Shown: in pieces, positions 60,745 through 64,000 of the stretch | Position numbering within the stretch: position 1 is the first letter of the stretch | Layout: each line of letters begins with the position of its first letter | Source: Marinomonas mediterranea MMB-1 | GTDB lineage: Bacteria > Pseudomonadota > Gammaproteobacteria > Pseudomonadales > Marinomonadaceae | Length of the DNA: 64,000 nucleotides | Direction of reading: 5' to 3' | Assembly: GCF_000192865.1 (NCBI RefSeq) | Contig: NC_015276.1 | Location: 1,984,001-2,048,000 of the forward strand | Made by a program: the position numbers and the translations under genes | The notes under the pieces: model-generated | Database searches by the model: none | The model's input: only the letters and a program-made list of their open reading frames with translations | What the model was told of the DNA's origin: nothing

Positions 60745-61893
60745 TCAACTGAGTTTTCCGTCAAGGCTAATTTCGAGGTTTCTAGCTGCCGCTTCTACTT
60801 TCTTAAGGGAAAGGTTCTCTTTGTTACGCCAATATAAGCGATATTCGTTAGGATCTTCATTGTATAGTTTTTGCTCAGATTCTATTTCTTTTGCGATCCT
60901 TATGCTTCTTTGTCTAGATATTCTACTTGAAAGCTCGTCTACTTCTCTCCAATATGCGTATGAATCCATTTCATCATCCCTGTAGTTTGCAAAATGTTTA
61001 GTATTTGAGTCTTTTTCTCGAATGTGATGATATTCCTTGCTAAGTCTATGAAGTTTTTGATCTGTAGTGGCTAACCACTGCTCCACCTTAAACGTAACTC
61101 CATCAATCTCTATATCAGCCCCCATTTCCTCGCTCATAGCAGCGCTTCCAAGCCATGAAATGTCCATTGCCGCGTTCATACAGTGGGCTGCAAAAGATTT
61201 TTTACCACCTTTCTTTCGGTAAAAGTTATTCTTCATATCCTTGTAAATTTGTTTAAGTTTTGGTGAAAAAGATTCGATTTCGCGAGAAGTAGGTGACCAA
61301 AAAGCAAACTTAGCAATCTCTATTTCAAAGGCGTGTAGCCTATCTACCATTGAAATCATACCGCTCAAGTAGCTTTCAAACTGCTTTATGGGTGTAAGCG
61401 CATGATTTTTCTTTATATCTTGGATTAATAGCATGGCCACATAAAAATGCCCATAGAAGTATCGCTCTGCATCAGTTAGCCCCCAAAAGTTACGTTGATC
61501 TAGAGGTGAGTCGCTCTGAGGGGTTCGGTATGTGGCTTTTTTATCAGTCTTATGACTTTTCCAGAAAAGCTCGCAAAATAGCTCGTATGCTGCGTGTTTT
61601 TTAGATATATGCGTCTCTTTCGCCTCATTAACTCCAGCAGCGGTCATTACCACTAAGCCTGTTTGGAGAAGATCATATAAAGGCCCTAGACCTAATTTAC
61701 TCAAATCTTCCACAGTGGAATCTCTGGTAAGCTGTTCCATTTGGATCAGGGCATTCAAGTCTAAATTTAGTTGAACGACCATGCCTTTTTTTAGAGTTTT
61801 TAACAGGTACTCTAGCGTTAGGTTTTGATGATCTTCATCAAAGTATCGTGCTGGTTTACTAAATCTAATTTCGTTTGGTACGGTTGATTCCAT
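60745..61893 (-). CDS. SOS-controlled protein of unknown function
   Basis: 382 residues, no signal or membrane helix, mostly helical and charged (MESTVPNEIRFSKPARYFDE...). No domain recognised. Strong AAGGAG site; a consensus LexA box lies 11 bases upstream of the ATG, so it should be induced by DNA damage. Divergent from the BRCT gene. It may be a phage defence, abortive infection or cell-cycle protein, but that is guesswork. Confidence 0.7.
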   Translation of the reverse strand: MESTVPNEIRFSKPARYFDEDHQNLTLEYLLKTLKKGMVVQLNLDLNALIQMEQLTRDSTVEDLSKLGLGPLYDLLQTGLVVMTAAGVNEAKETHISKKHAAYELFCELFWKSHKTDKKATYRTPQSDSPLDQRNFWGLTDAERYFYGHFYVAMLLIQDIKKNHALTPIKQFESYLSGMISMVDRLHAFEIEIAKFAFWSPTSREIESFSPKLKQIYKDMKNNFYRKKGGKKSFAAHCMNAAMDISWLGSAAMSEEMGADIEIDGVTFKVEQWLATTDQKLHRLSKEYHHIREKDSNTKHFANYRDDEMDSYAYWREVDELSSRISRQRSIRIAKEIESEQKLYNEDPNEYRLYWRNKENLSLKKVEAAARNLEISLDGKLS

Positions 61894-61903
61894 GATTACT
61901 CCT

Positions 61904-61923
61904 TTCTGTATATATATACAGTG
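61904..61923. promoter_or_regulatory. LexA SOS box of the leftward gene
   Basis: TTCTGTATATATATACAGTG holds the perfect CTGT-ATATATAT-ACAG core. A minus-strand TTGAAA -35 is at 61941-61946. It is the second SOS box in the prophage region. Confidence 0.9.
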
Positions 61924-61963
61924 GTGGCCTTTTAATTGGTTTCAAGGATATTTGTGGAGTTTT

Positions 61964-61992
61964 TTGAGAGCAGTGGAGTTAAGGTGTATATT
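61964..61992 (+). promoter_or_regulatory. promoter of the BRCT gene
   Basis: TTGAGA (61964-61969), 17 bases, TATATT (61987-61992). The start codon is 26 bases further on. Not overlapped by the SOS box. Confidence 0.7.
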
Positions 61993-62017
61993 CGTTAACG
62001 TACCTAAGGAGGGCGTT

Positions 62018-62878
62018 ATGGAAAAAGTGAGTTATTTTTGCTTAGATCGTAATCGAAAGAAGGCTGCAATTTCGCTAAAAGGTATTTTGCAGGGAGTTGT
62101 TGCTGATCAGGAGCTAAATGAAGTTGAGATACTGTTTTTGGATGTTTGGCTGAAGTCACAAGAGCATTTGAGAGACGACAGCGATGCAATTGATTTATTG
62201 GATGCGGTAGGTGATATTCTTGCTGATGGAGTCGTTACCGAAGATGAAATAGATGATCTAAAAACGTTATTAGAAGATATCGTCAAATTCAAAGAGGTTC
62301 CCCTGGATAAAAACATTGATCGAGTCAATGAGTTTTTGGCTCTGGTATCTGGAGTGGTTGCCGACGATATTCTTAATACCGAAGAGCTTTCAGCACTAAT
62401 TGATTGGTTGAGTCGTAATGACGATCTGTTTAGTACGTTCCCAATTAATCTAGTCGTCAAGAAGATGGAACAACTAGAGCAGTCTGTATCTCAAGAAACT
62501 ATGAGTGAGGAGCTTCTTCAATATCTTAAAAAAGTCTCAGGTGCCAATTTTTGCGAAACTGGTAGCGTTGAAGTACACCCTTTAGCTTTTATTGAAGATG
62601 AAATTGACTCTATAAATCATCTAAATTCAAGTATTGTAGTCTCTGGTGAATTTGACATGGGAAGTAGGGATGATGTTAAAGATATTGCTATAGGACGAGG
62701 TTATCGGCTGTTAGGCTCTGTAAGCAAGAAAACGGACTATCTTGTTTTTGGTTCTAAGGTTTCTCCTAACTGGGGAGCAAATAATTTCGGCGGAAAAATC
62801 GAAAAAGCTGTCAAACTTAAATTGGAAGGTTACCCTATTAAAATTATCTCTGAGAGTCAGTGGATTAGTTTTTTATAG
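62018..62878 (+). CDS. BRCT-domain protein
   Basis: 286 residues from ATG 62018, with AAGGAGGG 5 bases upstream; the longer frame from 61892 runs through the SOS box and promoter. Residues about 1-180 are helical and acidic (TerB-like pattern EDEIDDLKTLLEDIV). The C-terminal part (about 205-286) is a BRCT fold: IVVSGEFDMGSRDD, GSVSKKTDYLVFGSK and IISESQWISFL. BRCT domains bind DNA ends or partner proteins in repair. Divergent from the SOS gene. Confidence 0.8.
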   Translation: MEKVSYFCLDRNRKKAAISLKGILQGVVADQELNEVEILFLDVWLKSQEHLRDDSDAIDLLDAVGDILADGVVTEDEIDDLKTLLEDIVKFKEVPLDKNIDRVNEFLALVSGVVADDILNTEELSALIDWLSRNDDLFSTFPINLVVKKMEQLEQSVSQETMSEELLQYLKKVSGANFCETGSVEVHPLAFIEDEIDSINHLNSSIVVSGEFDMGSRDDVKDIAIGRGYRLLGSVSKKTDYLVFGSKVSPNWGANNFGGKIEKAVKLKLEGYPIKIISESQWISFL

Positions 62879-62893
62879 GTATGACTTGCATAT

Positions 62894-62971
62894 GTCGGGA
62901 GGGTGGTGAATACAATACCTACTACAAGGAATAAGCCCGCGATACTTGTTGACTGTTCTGAACCTCCCGAC
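62894..62971 (+). ncRNA. structured RNA element E1 (orphan copy)
   Basis: 78 nt closed by a perfect 9-bp stem GTCGGGAGG/CCTCCCGAC. An inner stem GTGGT/ACTAC encloses a loop with ATACAATACC, shared with element E2. No target match in the flanking leader was found, so this copy may be decayed or act elsewhere. Confidence 0.6.
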
Positions 62972-63031
62972 ACCATATACTTGCTAAATCCTACCGATCT
63001 CTCTATCATTTGTGTTGAGGCGTCGAAACCT

Positions 63032-63038
63032 CTGTAAG
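63032..63038 (+). promoter_or_regulatory. upstream target site for E2
   Basis: CTGTAAG, complementary to CTTACAG (63182-63188) in element E2. It lies before the terminator, the same layout as the upstream target in C4 leaders. Confidence 0.5.
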
Positions 63039-63049
63039 CGGAAGAGTAA

Positions 63050-63075
63050 CCAACCCCGATAGTGTTGGCTTTTTT
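63050..63075 (+). terminator. leader terminator between E1 and E2
   Basis: CCAAC ... GTTGG stem followed by C and T6. Confidence 0.78.
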
Positions 63076-63129
63076 GTGCCTGAAAGATGGCAACCCTTGC
63101 CCGTGTTGTACCCGTAATGTGCAATCTAA

Positions 63130-63207
63130 GTCGGGAGGGCAGCAGTTATACAATACCCTTGGGGAAAGCTGCTCGCGGTTTCTTACAGCCGTTTCGAACC
63201 TCCCGAC
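63130..63207 (+). ncRNA. structured antisense RNA element E2 upstream of KilA-N 2
   Basis: 78 nt, the same length and 9-bp closing stem as E1. An inner stem GCAGC/GCTGC replaces E1's GTGGT/ACTAC (compensatory), again around ATACAATACC. The segment TTCTTACA (63180-63187) can pair with TGTAAGGA (63228-63235), covering part of the AGGAGG ribosome binding site of the downstream gene. Functionally like C4, different in sequence. Confidence 0.62.
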
Positions 63208-63240
63208 ACCATTTTATTCGAAAAAAATGTAAGGAGGCCA

Positions 63241-63810
63241 ATGATGGCTAATCTAACAATCTTATCTAAAGATATTCGTCAGAAAGACGGTTTGTATTCT
63301 CTTAATGATCTTCATAAAGCATCAGGTTCTGATAAGAGGCATCAACCTGCTAACTTCCTGAGGCTCGAAACAACTCAAGAACTTATCGGTGAAATAGATA
63401 ATTCCTCAGATCTGAGGAGTTTAACATTTGAAAAAACTCAAGGAAGAAATGGAGGCACATGGGTCTGCAAGGAGCTTGTCTACGCATACGCTATGTGGAT
63501 CAGTCCAAGTTTTCACCTCAAGGTGATACGGGCGTTTGACTCTGCTCAATCAAGCCTGCCCAAACAGCTTCCTATAGAACACGCTTCCATTCCTGATGAA
63601 TCGTTAAAATTTCAACTGATAAACAATATTGCTCAGTCTATGCGGTTTCAACAAGATACGGTCGTTGTACCTGCCATTGAGCTGGTTAATATGATTCAAG
63701 CAGTACGAATGTATCAAATGCAAATAGCGCAACTTAAAACGCCAGATTGGGTGAATGAGACAATTGAAACGCTAAAGCAGAGTACAGGTCGTACTTTTGC
63801 AGATATGTAA
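63241..63810 (+). CDS. KilA-N domain protein (putative antirepressor), locus 2
   Basis: 189 residues with the KilA-N domain (GLYSLNDLHKASGSDKRH, GRNGGTWVCKELVYAYAMWI), clearly paralogous to the protein at 30091. Same start context AGGAGGCCAATGATGGCT. Sequence differs in the middle and at the C-terminus. Likely silenced by element E2. Ends at a terminator. Confidence 0.85.
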   Translation: MMANLTILSKDIRQKDGLYSLNDLHKASGSDKRHQPANFLRLETTQELIGEIDNSSDLRSLTFEKTQGRNGGTWVCKELVYAYAMWISPSFHLKVIRAFDSAQSSLPKQLPIEHASIPDESLKFQLINNIAQSMRFQQDTVVVPAIELVNMIQAVRMYQMQIAQLKTPDWVNETIETLKQSTGRTFADM

Positions 63811-63821
63811 TGTATAAAAAT

Positions 63822-63845
63822 GCCCACCGTATGGTGGGCTTTTTC
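63822..63845 (+). terminator. terminator after KilA-N 2
   Basis: GCCCACC GTAT GGTGGGC stem with T5. Confidence 0.88.
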
Positions 63846-63863
63846 AAAACTATCCCTGATGGC

Positions 63864-64000
63864 TTATGGGCACTTGCTCGCCCATATTGCGTCCACAAAT
63901 TCAGGATGATCTATGAAAGGGTTACGATTGCCTTGTAGTTCTTCAACACGATCGTTACGAGTGCGTTCGAAAACCGTTACTTCAAATTCGTTGTTCCATT
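63864..64000 (-). CDS. endA: endonuclease I, C-terminal part (cut by the window edge)
   Basis: Minus-strand reading frame to the stop at 63864: NNEFEVTVFERTRNDRVEEL, then QGNRNPFIDHPEFVDAIW and ASKCP. The GNRNPFIDHP motif is typical of EndA/Dns, a periplasmic or secreted DNase. The rest lies beyond 64000. Its 3' end is duplicated as a fragment at 60291. Confidence 0.88.
   Translation of the reverse strand, partial: WNNEFEVTVFERTRNDRVEELQGNRNPFIDHPEFVDAIWASKCP

Noticed and set aside
62857..63153. 98-codon minus-strand frame over the E1/E2 elements
   Set aside because: Coincides with structured leader repeats and a terminator; the RNA explanation accounts for the sequence.
63864..64000. Right end of the dusA prophage
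   Set aside because: No copy of the dusA 5' sequence was found near endA, so the boundary cannot be placed here.

Overview
The window is about 17 kb of gammaproteobacterial chromosome followed by about 46.7 kb of prophage-type DNA. The chromosomal order rplM-rpsI-petABC-sspA-sspB, then cysK, hrpA, mlaA, a GGDEF/EAL protein, a sugar dehydrogenase lipoprotein, tal and dusA, together with moderate GC, suggests a marine Oceanospirillales-type organism such as Marinomonas. That genus is an inference from gene order and protein character only. Chromosomal genes occupy 1-17249.

A tyrosine integrase begins just upstream of the dusA 5' end, the known target of dusA-specific integrases, so the left prophage end lies near 17.2 kb. 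The right attachment site was not found, so the prophage probably runs past 64 kb. The control region holds a leftward csrA-orf-orf-prtN-like operon, an ImmA/DUF4411 pair resembling a toxin-antitoxin module, and divergent CI/Cro genes separated by palindromic operators. A tightly packed rightward early operon follows: Cro, CII-like, DUF2786, an O-type initiator with internal iterons, three small proteins and a second tyrosine recombinase.

From 27 to 32.9 kb is accessory DNA: a membrane protein with a 9-bp tandem repeat, two C4-type antisense RNA leaders, a KilA-N protein, and umuDC behind an ideal SOS box. The late region (33-57.4 kb) is a mosaic. It has a holin and probable endolysin, a lambda-type head (Nu1/DUF1441, GpA, W, B, ClpP-like protease, D, E, FII, Z) and a P2-type contractile tail (V, W, J, I, fibre genes, FI, FII, E/E' with a frameshift, T, U, X, D). 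Two inverted IS30-family copies with recognisable ends and 2-bp target duplications bracket the U-X-D segment and extra cargo. The second copy interrupts an HTH gene.

From 59.5 to 64 kb the DNA is rearranged. It contains remnants of tail gene D and of endonuclease I, an SOS-box-controlled unknown gene divergent from a BRCT protein, and a second KilA-N gene. That gene is preceded by a pair of 78-nt structured elements unlike C4 in sequence but laid out in the same way: target, terminator, RNA, target. One element is predicted to pair with the KilA-N ribosome binding site. The most novel candidate here is this pair of KilA-N loci, each with its own antisense-RNA specificity. Other points of note are the phage csrA/prtN operon, the second recombinase and the SOS-linked cargo.
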